From positions 97,936-128,896 of the forward strand of contig NW_003140823.1 of the NCBI RefSeq assembly GCF_000003605.2: a stretch of 30,961 nt of DNA, read 5' to 3'. Each line of letters starts with the position of its first letter. The first letter of the stretch is position 1. The position numbers and the translations under genes are program-made. This DNA is from Saccoglossus kowalevskii (taxonomy: Eukaryota; Hemichordata; Enteropneusta; Harrimaniidae). The notes under the pieces are model-generated. The model did no database searches. It was not told the origin of the DNA and saw only the letters and a program-made list of their open reading frames with translations. Positions 1-11,734 of the stretch are shown one piece after another.

Positions 1-303
<303 letters not shown>

Positions 304-460
304 TGTCATTTTTTATATTTTACCATTGTTTCCTATGGTAGGGATGTTGATATCTATGAGATATCTAACAGAAAATTTAACTAAATACAGCATGGCAGCT
401 GATAACACATTTGTATATTTAAGAATTTTATAAAATATAAGATTACTTTTTGTGTTACAG

Positions 461-648
461 GTCATCAAGTCAGTTGAGAAAGGTTACAGACTGCCACCAC
501 CGATGGACTGCCCACAAGCATTACACCAACTTATGCTCGATACATGGCAAAAGGACCGTATCAATCGACCTACATTTTTAAATATTGTGAATACGCTTGA
601 CAGGCTTATTAGGAATCCATCAACTCTTAAAAATATCATTAAAGCTAG
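461..648 (+). CDS. Eph receptor tyrosine kinase, exon encoding the C-terminal end of the kinase domain
   Basis: The product is a receptor tyrosine kinase for ephrins, acting at the plasma membrane in contact-dependent guidance and boundary signalling. This exon encodes the last part of the kinase lobe. It reads [18 protein letters not shown], then [17 protein letters not shown] (the family's HQLMLDCWQKDR..RP block with Thr where Cys is usual), and ends with [12 protein letters not shown]. The acceptor is ttacag before 461 (phase 0). The donor is AG|gtaagt after 648, leaving two bases that complete an Arg codon with the next exon. The preceding exons (ligand-binding domain, transmembrane segment, most of the kinase) lie outside the window. 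The wording matches Eph receptors closely; EphA versus EphB type cannot be decided, and invertebrates commonly have a single Eph. Confidence 0.95.
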
Positions 649-973
649 GTAAGTAAATAAAAATACTAAATATATGAACAAACCTTTCCTCTATGTTAAA
701 CATGAAAATATTGAATTAGGTTCTAGATTTACCACCATAGCTATGATATTTGTTATTTAAAATTGTGTAAAGTAAGATTTTTAGAGTCAGCAATTTTTTC
801 ACGCCCAAAATTCAGTGCAATTTTTGTTCACAATTTGTTAAATTTGTTCTACATTTCATCATCATTTTGGACCCATACAGACAGTTCCAGATATTATCAA
901 CATTTCTTGTGGAGGAGTAAAACTGGACAAAATCACTTTGGTGCCAAAAAATTACAATTGTCTGCAATTAATT

Positions 974-1035
974 TGGATGTTGTAAAAATTACTGGAAATG
1001 TTGTAAAAATTACTGGAAATGTTGTAAAAATTGGT
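974..1035. repeat. 21-bp tandem repeat, about three copies
   Basis: A 21-bp unit beginning gttgtaaaaattactgg is repeated head to tail, the first two copies nearly perfect and the third diverging at its end. It lies in the Eph intron. Confidence 0.85.
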
Positions 1036-1779
1036 TTCTGCTGATTGTAGATGAAAGCTGATAGTGTTTTTTGTTGATAACATACCAAGGTGTGTCAGTG
1101 GAATTTGTACACATTGCCGTATGATGTCATAGTTAACTGTTTCTGGCAGAAAGTGTTAATCACAAAATGGAGAAATCAATAAGTCTAGAACATTCATGTC
1201 TTTGCAATCAAGTTTTTACTACGTTAATCAGTTGGTTTTATTGTCAGCAGAATGTAAGAATATTAACATGTGTCCCCTTTGGTGTTATTCTTAGTGTGTA
1301 TAAAGGTGATTGACCACAGGGGAGATACTACGTTGCTTCAGATAGCGTTTTTCGCTGCAGGAAATTCCGATCTTTTAATAGTGTTTTATAGCTTTTTGTT
1401 AAAACTAACAAACTTTACTCTTGCTGACATCAATCAAGTCTTCGTAGAGAGTGCAGTTTTTGTATTCCATTCAGTTTGATCACCCGCTCCTCTATCGTCC
1501 AATGCCCCCCTCAGTGATTTTTTGGTTATAATGGCTTTTAGTGCATACGGTAGATTATATAATTTATTGCTCGGTTCAGTACTGAGTAGTTGGAACCCAG
1601 TGGTGAGTTAATGTGTTTCTTGTCATCATTGATGATACATAATTAGAGTTGAATAAGTTCATATTGTCGGATAGTGTTTAGTCTCTGCAACTTGCATCTT
1701 TAACCATATGTCTTCATCTTTCAAGTCAGTTTCTAGAAACAAATAACTTTGATCAAAATATCTTATTTGGTTGCAATTC

Positions 1780-2346
1780 TTTTAGAAAAGATATGCAAAT
1801 GACCATGCATAACATTTCAAATCATTTGCCTAGTTCCACAGAAGACTCTTGTAATTGGCTGTTTCAGAAAGTATATGCAAATGAGTTTGTCATGTGGTAC
1901 ATTTGACCTCATTTGCATAGTTCCACAGAAGATAGTCTCTTGTAATTGGCTGTTTCAGAAAGTATATGCAAATGAGTTTGCCATGTGGTACATCTCAACT
2001 CATTTGCATAGTTCTACTGAAGATAGACTCTCGTAATTGGCTTGTTTCAGAAAGTATATGCAAATGAGCATGCCATGTGGTACATATCACCTCATTTGCA
2101 TAGTTCCACTGAAGATAGACTTTTGTAATTGGCTTGTTTCAGGAAGTATATGCAAATGAGCATGCCATGTGGTACATCTCAACTCATTTGCATAGTTCCA
2201 CTGAAGATAGACTCTTGTAATTGGCTTGTTTCAGAAAGTATATTCAAATGAGCATGCCATGTGGTACATTTCACCTCATTTGCATAGTTCTACTGAAGAT
2301 AGACTCTTGTAATTGGCTTGTTTCAGAAAGTATATGCAAATGAGCA
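1780..2346. repeat. 92-bp satellite with paired octamer (ATGCAAAT) motifs
   Basis: The marker gtttcag recurs at 1861, 1952, 2044, 2136, 2228 and 2320, a period of 91-92 bp. A more degenerate unit precedes it. Most units contain an inverted pair: ATGCAAATGAG, a spacer of about 22 bp, then CTCATTTGCAT (for example 1875-1885 and 1908-1918). The arms contain the POU/Oct octamer. One unit has the octamer changed to ATTCAAAT (about 2240). Confidence 0.93.
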
Positions 2347-3739
2347 TAATATAGTCTCACAAGAAAAATTCCAATTGTAATGATTTTAATGTAAAGGATT
2401 TTAGACAATCATCCCAATAATTATATAATTTGCATGTTAATGTATAAGAAATTCAAAACATTTTAAAGTTTTAATGTTCTTGATGACAATGAGGCTAGTA
2501 TAGATATAATAATGATTTTGGAGAAGAAAATGTCTGGTGACCAGGTTGAAAGAACTTTTGTACCATCTTCTGTACCTACTGCTGAGACATGTAGACTGTC
2601 AAATATTACAATTAATGTACCTGATGTTGGATCAAAAGCTTAATGAAGTGTCAAATTTAATACTTTTAATAGATATTTATACTTACAAAGGTAAAAATGT
2701 CATCGATATAACTTAAGATATCAAGTCTGGGAGATAGACAACCATAGTGTGTCACATAAATCAATAAATAGCATTAGAAGATGCTCTCCAGTGGTTACAT
2801 CATCTGTACAAGCAACTGACTCTTGTATTTGTAGCAATTTTCTCATTTTTCACAAAGTTTTCTTCACATCTACTGTCATACAAAATCTTTCTCTATTTTC
2901 TGACACCTTTGATTTATTTTTTAATGACTGAATTCAAATCCTTCTTTGGTAAATTTAGCAACAATTGTAACCCTGTGATCTTTGTGAGATATCTCTAAAT
3001 GTTTTTTCAGTTGTCATTTTGTGTAAGTTTCCAGCCCTATGATTGCATATGAATAACATGATTACTAAAATAATAGGTCTCAATGAAAACCTATTAGTTT
3101 TAGTTCTTCACAAACATTCTTAAAATGAATAATTTAATAAATTTATATGATTTTGATTGATTGTAAGATAATTTTTATTTTAAAGTTTAATACATGTTAT
3201 GTTACACACAGCAGACAATCAAAATGTTTTACTTTGAATATTTTACATTCCTGATGTAAATCTCAGTTCAATGTGCAATAAAAAAAATCGAGAAGACAAT
3301 CTATGCTTTGCATCCTGATTGAAGCGCCACTAAGGAGAATTGCATCTCTGACTGATTATAGAAATAAAAGATGGCATGGATGATTTATCTCCTCAATCTC
3401 TAGATCAATCTAAGCCTCTAATCCAAAAAGTCTAATCTTCTTCCCAATTGCATATTTTGCCTAATTTTTCATGCTGTTTGGTTTTTACATCCCAATCAAC
3501 AATTTTTAGATCTAGTTGGATATGATTACATTCGTGTCATGTCTTGTATTAAACAGCAAACAAATGTGTGCATTCAGAAGGGTTGTCATGGAAACATCAT
3601 GCTCACTTCGAATTTAAGATGTCTACATTAACTCAAATACAAAACATTTCTTTTTTCAACTACGAATTCATATAGATATTTATAACTTTGATAACTTTCT
3701 CTATATTCCTACTAATGTTTGATTACTTTCATCTTTCAG

Positions 3740-4007
3740 GCCGTACAATCCTCTTGACCCGAGCACACCTGATATGACACAGTTTAGAAGCGTTGCTGAA
3801 TGGCTGGAAAGTATAAAGATGGGGCGATACATTAACGCATTTGCTGAAGCAGGGTACCTGAAATTAGACGATGTTGTGCGATTGATGCTGCATGACTTGC
3901 CAAGGATAGGAATAACATTAGTGGGACACCAAAAGAAAATAATGAACAGTATTCAGGCACTTCGAACGCAAATGGGCAAAGATAACGTGATACCTGTGCT
4001 TGTATAG
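3740..4007 (+). CDS. Eph receptor tyrosine kinase, terminal exon with SAM domain and PDZ-binding tail
   Basis: This is the last coding exon of the Eph receptor. After the split Arg codon comes a short linker (PYNPLDPSTPDM), then a SAM domain. Clear Eph SAM wording includes SVAEWLESIKMGRYINAF, EAGYLKLDDVVRL and ITLVGHQKKIMNSIQ. SAM domains mediate oligomerisation and adaptor binding in Eph signalling. The protein ends in ...VIPVLV followed by TAG at 4005-4007. Val-Leu-Val fits a class II PDZ-binding motif, as in many Eph receptors. The acceptor at 3739/3740 and phase 1 agree exactly with the upstream donor. SAM domain and tail are both encoded in one exon. Confidence 0.96.
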
Positions 4008-4320
4008 CTGCACATACAAGGGTACCCACCGTGCCTTGATAGCGATGACAGTGACACGTGATTATAAATGGCATGTACATGGGTACCTATGTTTGTATGT
4101 ATAGCTACACCATCAGGGGTACCCGCAGTGTACTTGCAAAGTACTGTATATGTATATGCAAATTATATGCAAATGTGACATTTGTTGCGTCACTGGGCAT
4201 GCTCAGATGATAAATTCAATGGATTTCTTCCCATGATTCTTTGCTGAGACAGAGGTCATTGAGCATGTTCAGTTCAGAAAAAACTATAGTTGCACAGTGT
4301 ATGTGGTGTTTTATAATAAA
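4008..4320 (+). other. Probable 3'UTR of the Eph receptor gene with AATAAA signal
   Basis: The sequence after the stop contains several gggtacc words (about 4019-4126). Two ATGCAAAT-like octamers lie near 4156 and 4168. An AATAAA sits at 4315-4320, about 310 bp after the stop, and is the first plausible polyadenylation signal. Cleavage itself cannot be seen. Confidence 0.6.
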
Positions 4321-4603
4321 GATATGGTAGTGATTTAAAAAATACGTAAAAGTAAACTAGTGCTTCTTGTTTTTCATATATATGTTACCTTGACAAGCTG
4401 CCTGCAGATTGTGTATATTACACAAAACTACTCTTCCAAAAACATACAAAAGCAATATGGTGGCTTAAATCCAAAAAAGTGGATTGAAAAAAAAATGTCA
4501 ACAACATTTCCTGTATGTCTGGTAAACATTAGCATTAATTATTTATTTCATCTATTCTAGGTGAATGAATGGCCTTCCGCCACTTTGTTTTTGGGGACAT
4601 TAA

Positions 4604-4760
4604 AGCGGGGGAGTCGTCACCTGCGCATGCGTCAGATGGTCATAGCGTGTCATTATTTACAAACAAGCGTCTGCCAATGAGCCCTTGCTATTTTAGCGTG
4701 TGCTGTTATTGTCGCTTGTGACTCAATTTCCGAGTGTGTGCAGGTGACGATCCTGACGCT
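4604..4760. mobile_element. MITE flanked by TTAA, copy A (piggyBac-like target site)
   Basis: The element is bounded by TTAA at 4600-4603 and 4761-4764. The left end AGCGGGGGAGTCGTCACCTG and the reverse complement of the right end (AGCGTCAGGATCGTCACCTG) form imperfect terminal inverted repeats. No ORF. The TTAA flank suggests a piggyBac-type transposase acting in trans. Two relatives lie at 16227-16341 and about 17449-17575. Confidence 0.75.
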
Positions 4761-4764
4761 TTAA

Positions 4765-7617
4765 AAATGATTGAAATGTCTTGTGTAATCTGACATTATT
4801 CTATTTTCTTCGTAAAAAGAAGCTGTTATGTAAATACTTAAACATGACAAAAAGTGTCTTTGGTCAATATCTTTTCAATTATTTTTAATTTTTATTTATA
4901 CATTGCAGTTTCTAGTTCTGTTCCTTTTATTTTGTTCAAAAATGTCCACTGCCAGAACTAGAGATATTTTATATTTAAAATAATCGCTTTGTGTTCGTTA
5001 AATGTTGCATTGTTTCATGGATAATGCCTTTTAAATGAAATCCCAGCTATTTCTTTTATAATACCTCTGTTTGTTTGCGTTCCTCCTTGTGTACTGAACA
5101 TGGTGTTTCCTAATCATGAAAAAGTTGGGTTAAACCATTATGTAAATAAGGGTATGAAGGGACTAGTTTGGAGGTGCTGATCTGCTTATTTGTGTAAAAT
5201 TAATTAGGTTGAAAATAACACGCATTTTAATTAACATATCAAAATTGTTATAAACAAGAAAAATATAAAAATAAGTCATATGTTAATATATTTAAAAAAA
5301 ACTTGTGTATTTTAGGGAAAAGGCTAAAATAAAAGAGTAGTGCAAAAACTTTTTATTCTGTATAGCTATTTTTAAATTATTAATTTGTTGTTATCCTGGG
5401 AAGAGGTGGTGGAATTCATAACACTAAGTGTTCTATCATTATCTGTAATTTGATACATGATACAACGCTCTGCTGTATTAATATTTTTAATTGTATTTTT
5501 GTAACTGTTTTTTTTTTGGTTGTCATGACATTTTTCTTTATAAAAAAAAATGTATATGAGATTTTAGAAAGTTGACAATTTCATTTACCGTTGACATTGA
5601 ACAGCAGCTCTCATCTGTGTTTTGTTTTTTGAAATGTACTTAACTTTTTATGCTTCTCCCCCTGAATGGTTTTGCACAACATTATTTGCAGTTTGCTAAT
5701 TTGTATTTTTCAATCTATGAGCTAAAATTAGTTTTGTTGCACTAAATTAATAAACACATGGTGATATGTCATGTGATGCGATGTGTCATGTGATATGTCA
5801 CGTCACAGGGCACATATTTATGATAAGGGTATGCAAATAGCTGGAAAAGCCAGCTTAAAAAATAATTTTTCATGTACCTAGGTGCTGTTTGCATATGCTT
5901 AGCTAAATACAGTAACATTTTGCTCCATGTATATTGATATCGCATACTTAATTTTGGTTCAGTAGTTACATGGATTGAAAAATGACAAAAAATGCAGATT
6001 ATAGCCCTTTTATCCAATTTCTCTTATCTTCCAACAAAATGACATTTTTAATGACTTTTTCTTTTATATGATCATGTCTTGTATATAGTGTACATAATGG
6101 AGCATCAGGAGGGAGGGGGTTGTTAGTAAGTAGAACTGTATATAAAGAGCAAAAGGGAGGGGGGAGGGGGAGGGGGGTACTTTTATGTCAGAATACACAG
6201 TGTATTTTGGGAAGCCTAGAACAGATTTTTTTCACTTTAATTTGTCCCACCTATGGAAGTAAATTTACTGGTGCTATTGACTCATTTTTTATGAAAGCAT
6301 GGTTTCCCATCACAAGATAAGCTGATCACCCTTGTAATAATAGTTTAGTCTGGCCTTATGAATATTGTAATGTTCCTGTGGGACATCCCATTGCTGTATA
6401 GGGATGAACAGCCCTGTTTTCAACCCACCTGCACAGAGACTCAATGAATTTAGTGTTGATATCCAGTGTTGTAAATTCCTTTTTAAAACCTTTGGAACTC
6501 ACAATGTGAATGATGGCATGTAATATTCTTTTACAATTGAAAATGTTAAATTTCCTGATTTTGACATGTTTAATCATGTGATGTATATACAGCGTCATTC
6601 TACCTAATTAATAGATTTTACTCAAATTGAAGTTTAATTCTCAACCAGATTAAAATATACGAGAGCAGACTAGGACTAATTAATTACTGCCTTTGTGCTG
6701 CACTTAATTTTAACTGAAAAACTACAATTTTGTTTATAGTTCATTCTCTCTGATTTATCAATCAGTATAATTTCTCACTAAATTATCCTTCATTTGAGTA
6801 CCATATTTGTTTTATTAGAAGTAGACATAAACCAAAACATGCCTATACATATGCAGAGTCAATAAATTAGAACTTCATATAACTATAGACACATTTCTGT
6901 CATGTACTACTAATAGAGCAAATATGGTATAATGAAAACCAAAATTAAAGTGAATACATAATTTGCAATCCAACTATTTTTTTGACACCAGCAACTTCAT
7001 TTTTGGTTGCATGATAGTACCTGCAACCGTTTATTTAAAATTCCTTGAAAGGAACCAAGTTTATACATATTAGACCCTGTAGATATCAAATCCTGTAGAA
7101 ATCAAAATAAACATAATTAAGCAGGAATTTATTGGTAAGAAGTAACACTGGAGTTCAATGAAATGAAAATGAACATCATTGCATGATTTTACAGACTTTT
7201 TTGGCAAGATTATGGCAACCATTTTCTTGTTTTATTTTATTGTAAACACAGCTATAATGTATTGTTCAATGTGTTGGACAGATAGCACTGAACCTTGCAA
7301 GTTGCAAATGTTTTCAATTTGTCAACACACTAGTTTTTGTCCCACCCAAAGTTCGTATTTTTGTTAATATTTTGAAGTGTGTCTGTACAGGACATGCCTT
7401 CCAGCTTGTAAATGGAAATATATACAGAAATAAATTTGTATTTGCTTGAAAAATAAACCCCTTGTTAGACTTGTGTGGTGCATGAGAAGTATATCTGTGT
7501 TGTATGGGAACAGTTGTATTGTGAAAGACTACTATTGTATATGGTGATCATTGATTTGCACGATACTGCCATTTTGAACGAGGATCATTGCTTTTCACAA
7601 TACTGCTATTCAGCAAA
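4765..7617. other. Intergenic sequence, no gene recognised
   Basis: AT-rich sequence between the convergent Eph and MIIP-like genes. Open frames here are short and have neither codon structure nor family motifs. The only local structures noted are CATGTGA/ATGTCA-type repeats at about 5760-5810 and a G-run cluster near 6155. Confidence 0.7.
6155..6177 (+). other. G-run cluster, potential G-quadruplex
   Basis: Four G runs (3, 6, 5 and 6 Gs) are separated by single A residues, with another G-rich stretch just upstream near 6109-6119. This satisfies the usual intramolecular quadruplex pattern with one-base loops. It is isolated in AT-rich sequence. Confidence 0.7.
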
Positions 7618-8035
7618 TCGGGTCAAATTACGCCATTATGATTGGCCTCTAAGGGGTCAAGATACCTACACCATGATCGGCCAATCTTGCCATAGCACAC
7701 CACCATAATTGGCCAATATGATCAAAGTACCTCGCCATGATTGATCAATAGAGTAAAAGCACTTTAGCATGTTTGGCCAATCGAGTCAAGGTACCCCACC
7801 ATGATTGGCCAATCTGGTCATAGTACCCAACTGTGATTGGCCAATGTTGTCAAAGTACCTTGCCATGATTGACCAATCACGTAAAAGCACTTCAGCATGA
7901 TTGGCCAATCGAGTCAAAGTACTGCACCATGATCGGCCATGATTGACCAATGGGGGGAAAAATACCCCCATCATGATTAGCTATTAAGGGATTAAAGTAC
8001 CCTGCCGTGATTGGCCAATGGTGTTAAAGTACTGG
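7618..8035. repeat. Minisatellite with CCATGATTGGCCAAT core, array 1
   Basis: About 12 degenerate units of roughly 31-38 bp each carry a core like CCATGATTGGCCAAT followed by a spacer like gtcaaagtac. ATTGGCCAAT is itself palindromic and contains CCAAT in both directions. A related array lies at 12288-12620. Confidence 0.9.
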
Positions 8036-8322
8036 TGTTATCATTCATCATTTAGAATGTAATAGAATTACTCATAATTATAATTGCCCCATTTACATGT
8101 ACGTACCAAGAGCACTTATCAATTTATTTATTCCACCATTTCAAGTTATTGGAATATATGATACAAAAAAAAAGAAAAAATGAAGCACATTACATTTTGA
8201 ATGGTGGGAACCAAGGAAATAGTTTGAATCTTATGTAAAAAAAAATAATTGATAAATAAATATCTTCATGAATAAGAGAAATTAGAAACAAAAAAATTTA
8301 GCAAAATAACAGAAAAAATGTA

Positions 8323-8534
8323 TACTGTAAAATGACTAATTTTCACTGGGTTTAAATTTCACTGATTTACCATTTCAGGCATCTTCAGTGGGTTTTAAAT
8401 TCACGGTTTTATCATTTAGATAATGTGTTCTATGCTAAATTTTACATATTCACTGGGTTTTAATTTAGCGCATTTTTCTAGTCAGCGAAATAAGCCAAAT
8501 TAAAACCCAGTGAATAATTAACCCCTTTACAGTA
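8323..8534. mobile_element. MITE with TACTGTAAA / TTTACAGTA ends
   Basis: The terminal inverted repeats are TACTGTAAA (8323-8331) and TTTACAGTA (8526-8534). Inside them a second inverted block, TTCACTGGGTTT near the left and AAACCCAGTGAA near the right, extends the similarity. The CACTGGGTTTTAA word occurs three times direct and once inverted. No ORF; a non-autonomous DNA element of about 212 bp. Target duplication is uncertain. Confidence 0.72.
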
Positions 8535-8639
8535 TTTATACTCCATTGTAAGTAGATTACAGATATTTTAAGCAAATATGATCATTATGTAAACAAAAAT
8601 ACTAATAATAAGTGGATAAATAAATATCACAAATAGTAT

Positions 8640-9770
8640 GTGAGGTAACTATAATAACAGAGAATAATATCAGGCTGTGTTAAGTAATTTTTAAATTTTT
8701 AAGAGAAAGCTTGAACTTTGAATGTGACTTAAGGTTTTGATAGCAAATGGAAGGAGTTCCACAGATGCACTGTTGAGTACTGCAATGAATTCTGGGTAAT
8801 TATGAGGTTGACAGCTGGTACAAAGAAGTCATCATTGCATTTTGACCGTGTATTGTATGTATCATGGGGTAACACTCTAGAATGTGTAGTTTTTGAAAAA
8901 TGTGATTAAGTGGACTAACTTTTTTTGTAATTTAAGCACAGGGTTAATAAAAGATTTAAAGGTATTACCCCATATTTCAATACAGTATGTCAAATGAGGC
9001 AAAATTAAGCAATTATACAATATTAATAAAATGTGTTGAGGGAGTAAGAATCTTATTTGTCTGAAGACTCTGATTTTAGAACTTATTTTACTTGACACCA
9101 AGGTAGATAGCATGAGATGCACATTCAATCAGTTTATTGTTAATTGTGAGCCACCCTTCAATATTTGCATGCATGGTTAGTTTTTAAAATCATGTAATTT
9201 GTTTTGTCAATGTTGATCATGAGTTTATTTGACTTGACCAAGTTTCTCATCCAAGTTTTACAAATTAATTTTGGAACTGTTGGATGAAAAAAAAAAAAAT
9301 TGTGTCATCGATGAAGAGTCTGAACTTAAAATATTAGATGAATTACACCTAACATTGATGTAAATTAGAAAAAGCAGAGAGCCTTGAGAACCCTGTGGGA
9401 CCTGCATAAAATATGCTGGTTATCCAACAGACTTCCATTTACATGAAGATACTGTTTACGTAATTGTAAATAAGATTGTAATCATCTCAAAGTAACACCA
9501 CAAGACTGTAGTGCTCCAATTTCTTCATGAAAACTGGCTTTCCACAAATTGATAAAGATACCCAAAGTCATACACCTAGTATCCATATGTTCAACACTAT
9601 CTGTCGTTAAGTCTTATAATGATAGTTTTGATACTGTTATTGGCTCGGAAAATTGAGCTTTGGAAAGAATGTCTATCCAGGTAAGAATACAGCTGCTTAT
9701 TAAAAAGAGATTCAAATATTTTACAAAAGACAGGTGAAATAGAACGATAGTAATTTTTTATTTATACAGT
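8640..9770 (-). pseudogene. Decayed non-LTR retrotransposon (reverse transcriptase remnant)
   Basis: Read on the minus strand with frameshifts and stops, the order matches a LINE reverse transcriptase. At about 9700-9755 there is YYRSISPVFCKIFE (fingers region, cf. YRPIS). GVPQGS followed by LLFLIYIN lies at about 9365-9410 (the palm motif before the YxDD box). INIDKTNY is near 9210. An intact 83-codon piece at 8877-9128 has LLPQHILLILYN and LILPHLTYCIEIWGN, then LQKKLVHLIT. A worn tail resembling WNSLP..IK lies near 8740-8790. No catalytic YxDD block is readable. It is a dead copy, perhaps of the Jockey/CR1/RTE-like groups; the clade is not determined. Confidence 0.85.
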
Positions 9771-9959
9771 AAAATAATTTTGTAATTTTCAAGCTGTCAA
9801 ACATGTATATGGCAATGAAGATAAAGATTAGCCAAGTTAAGCCAGCCATCTTGTGCAGCTCATTTAAAAAAAAAAAAATTGTAGTAGCCAAGAGATCCTA
9901 GTCAGATTATCTAATTTGGCAAAATATTCTTGGTTTATAAGTCCTCATTGGGACAAAGT

Positions 9960-10560
9960 CAGAATATGGGGACTAATTTCACCTCTCTGCATCTGTATTC
10001 TGGACATGTCTAGGCTGATGACATTCAAACTTCAAACATACATGTTAGAAGAGATATGACAGCCATTTTATTACCAATAAAATCAAGCATTTCTGTCATT
10101 CTGGAACCACATGTCGTGTGTGGATGGATTTTGTTTGAATTTGGTGCATTGGTTTTAATTTAATCTTGATGCACATCACTTTGTTATTCAAAATGATCAT
10201 CTGGCATTCATTTTGTTTGTAAGGCCTATCCTCAAACATACCTGGACGGATCACATTCAAACTTCATACACAACATCCTACATCATATGCATGTATGTTT
10301 AGCTAACTGATCCAAAACAAGATGGCCAAATGGCGGCCATTCTAGTGCTGAAAATTCATCTGAATAAATACTATTCTGTATGTCATTCATGTAAAGAGAA
10401 ATTTCATTCAAACTTGGTATATAGATTGTATTTTAGATTGTGTGTTGGCCATAATCATTGACATCCCTTCACCAATCATGTTACACATATGCACATGCAA
10501 CTATTTCATAATCCAATTACAGATTGCCAAATGACGTCAATTTTATAAGTGCATTATTAG
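9960..10560 (+). mobile_element. Degenerate core-repeat (HINE/pearl-like) element, relative of the 22727-23800 element
   Basis: Several phrases match, in the same order, the intact element at 22727-23800. Examples are tggatggattttgtttgaat (cf. tggacggattttgttcaaat), ttgatgcacatcactt (cf. ttgatgcacgtcattt) and gatggccaaatggcggccat (cf. gatagccaaatggcggccg). No terminal hairpin survives. The divergence marks it as an old copy. Confidence 0.75.
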
Positions 10561-10865
10561 ATCTGGACTATACACAAACCCTGAGGTTACCAGTTACAAA
10601 ATACAGAGTCCTGGATTCATTAATATCTCATTTTAATATATACATATAAATTGTACAATCATTACACAGAAAGGAAATTAAATCACAACAACAGTGAAGT
10701 CAAGTAATTGAGAATATTATTAATAACAGTCTTGATTTACATGACTGCACTGAAAACTTAGTTCACATCTAGGGAAGAATTATTCCTAGAAATTTAAATA
10801 TATTATTAAATATTAATAATTGGCCACATATTGTAAAATAGAATCTTGTTTAGTTCCATGCAAAA
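10561..10865. other. Intergenic AT-rich sequence
   Basis: No gene, RNA or recognisable repeat was seen between the old core-repeat element and the purine-rich minisatellite. Confidence 0.6.
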
Positions 10866-10867
10866 TA

Positions 10868-11105
10868 CAATTGGAGGAGAGTATCAGGAGGGGATAGATT
10901 GTAGAAGAGTTTTGGAGAGAGGGGATAGATTGTACGAGAGTATCAGAAGAAGGGGGAGGGGATAGATTGGAGCAGAGTATCAGAAGGAGGGGATAGATTG
11001 TAGAAGAGTGTCGGAGAGAGGGGATAGATTGTAGGAGAGTATCAGAAGGAGGGGGAGAGGATAGATTGGAGGAGAGTATCAGAAGAAGGGGAGGGAATAG
11101 ACTGC
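10868..11105. repeat. Purine-rich minisatellite (about 32-37 bp unit)
   Basis: About seven degenerate units share ggggatagattg, then gagagtatcagaagga. The plus strand is almost all purine apart from the tagattg word. The long minus-strand open frame here (Leu/Ser/Pro-rich, SIPSL/TIYPLL repeats) follows the repeat unit and is not a gene. Confidence 0.88.
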
Positions 11106-11241
11106 ATAGATACTTGGTTCTTGAAAACACCATCTGTCTAGATGACAAACATACATCAAAAACATTTTCTAAAACATAAACTTAAAATTAAAAGAAATGA
11201 CCTCACAAAAAAAATCATATACATTCTGAATATTGCTATGA

Positions 11242-11247
11242 TTTATT
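11242..11247 (-). terminator. Candidate polyadenylation signal of the MIIP-like gene
   Basis: TTTATT on the plus strand is AATAAA on the gene's strand, about 317 bp beyond the stop codon. It is the nearest canonical signal I found; use is inferred. Confidence 0.4.
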
Positions 11248-11563
11248 CAGGTTTGGTCCATCAGAAGACCAAGAAGAAATTGTTATAGCGCCCTCATTGA
11301 CATTAACCAAAAAATCCACAGATTTTGAAAGGAGGTGTTTAAATTCATTTTGACATTTCTGTTTTGATTATTTTAGTTTTAATACTGTCATATGCATATG
11401 TAATAAACCAATGTAATAAGCAATAATTGAATAATCATGCATCAATCAAATTTGTATCCCACATTGGAAACATTAAAATATCTTTTGTTTTTTCAACACA
11501 ATTTAGCTGTTATATGCTGCCCTCACAGTCACAGATGCACAACTTCTTATAGGACATGTCAGA

Positions 11564-11734
11564 TCACAGTAAAGGGTAATTTGTTGATTTTGGGGGCGGT
11601 AACTTCTCAAACGGTCTTTCTTTCTCGATCTGCTGCATACTGTACCGTAGTGAGTGTGACGTATTCAAAAGACTTGATGTCCTCTTCGATGAAGACAATG
11701 AAACTGGAACTTTGTTCGCCCATTTGCCGATGGT
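11564..11734 (-). CDS. MIIP: MIIP-like, coding exon 7 (terminal)
   Basis: The acceptor taatag lies just above 11734 (phase 0). It encodes 56 residues and stop TGA at 11564-11566. It is Ser-rich, then has a basic/acidic stretch (QQIEKERPFEKLPPPK). Only the ML/LPPP-type tail recalls the vertebrate C-terminus, so this is the least certain exon; the splice phase and stop support it. Confidence 0.72.
   Translation of the reverse strand, partial: TIGKWANKVPVSLSSSKRTSSLLNTSHSLRYSMQQIEKERPFEKLPPPKSTNYPLL

Larger units (their letters stand above)
649..3739 (+). other. Intron of the Eph receptor gene
   Basis: The intron runs from gtaagt at 649 to the acceptor ctttcag ending at 3739. It contains a short triplicated motif (about 974-1035), the 92-bp satellite (about 1780-2346) and otherwise AT-rich sequence. 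A 43-codon open stretch at about 2508-2640 has no recognisable product. No RNA gene was seen. Confidence 0.9.

Noticed and set aside
10813-11148. 111-codon minus-strand frame with SIPSL / TIYPLL repeats
   Set aside because: It follows the purine-rich minisatellite unit, with no domain or splice context.
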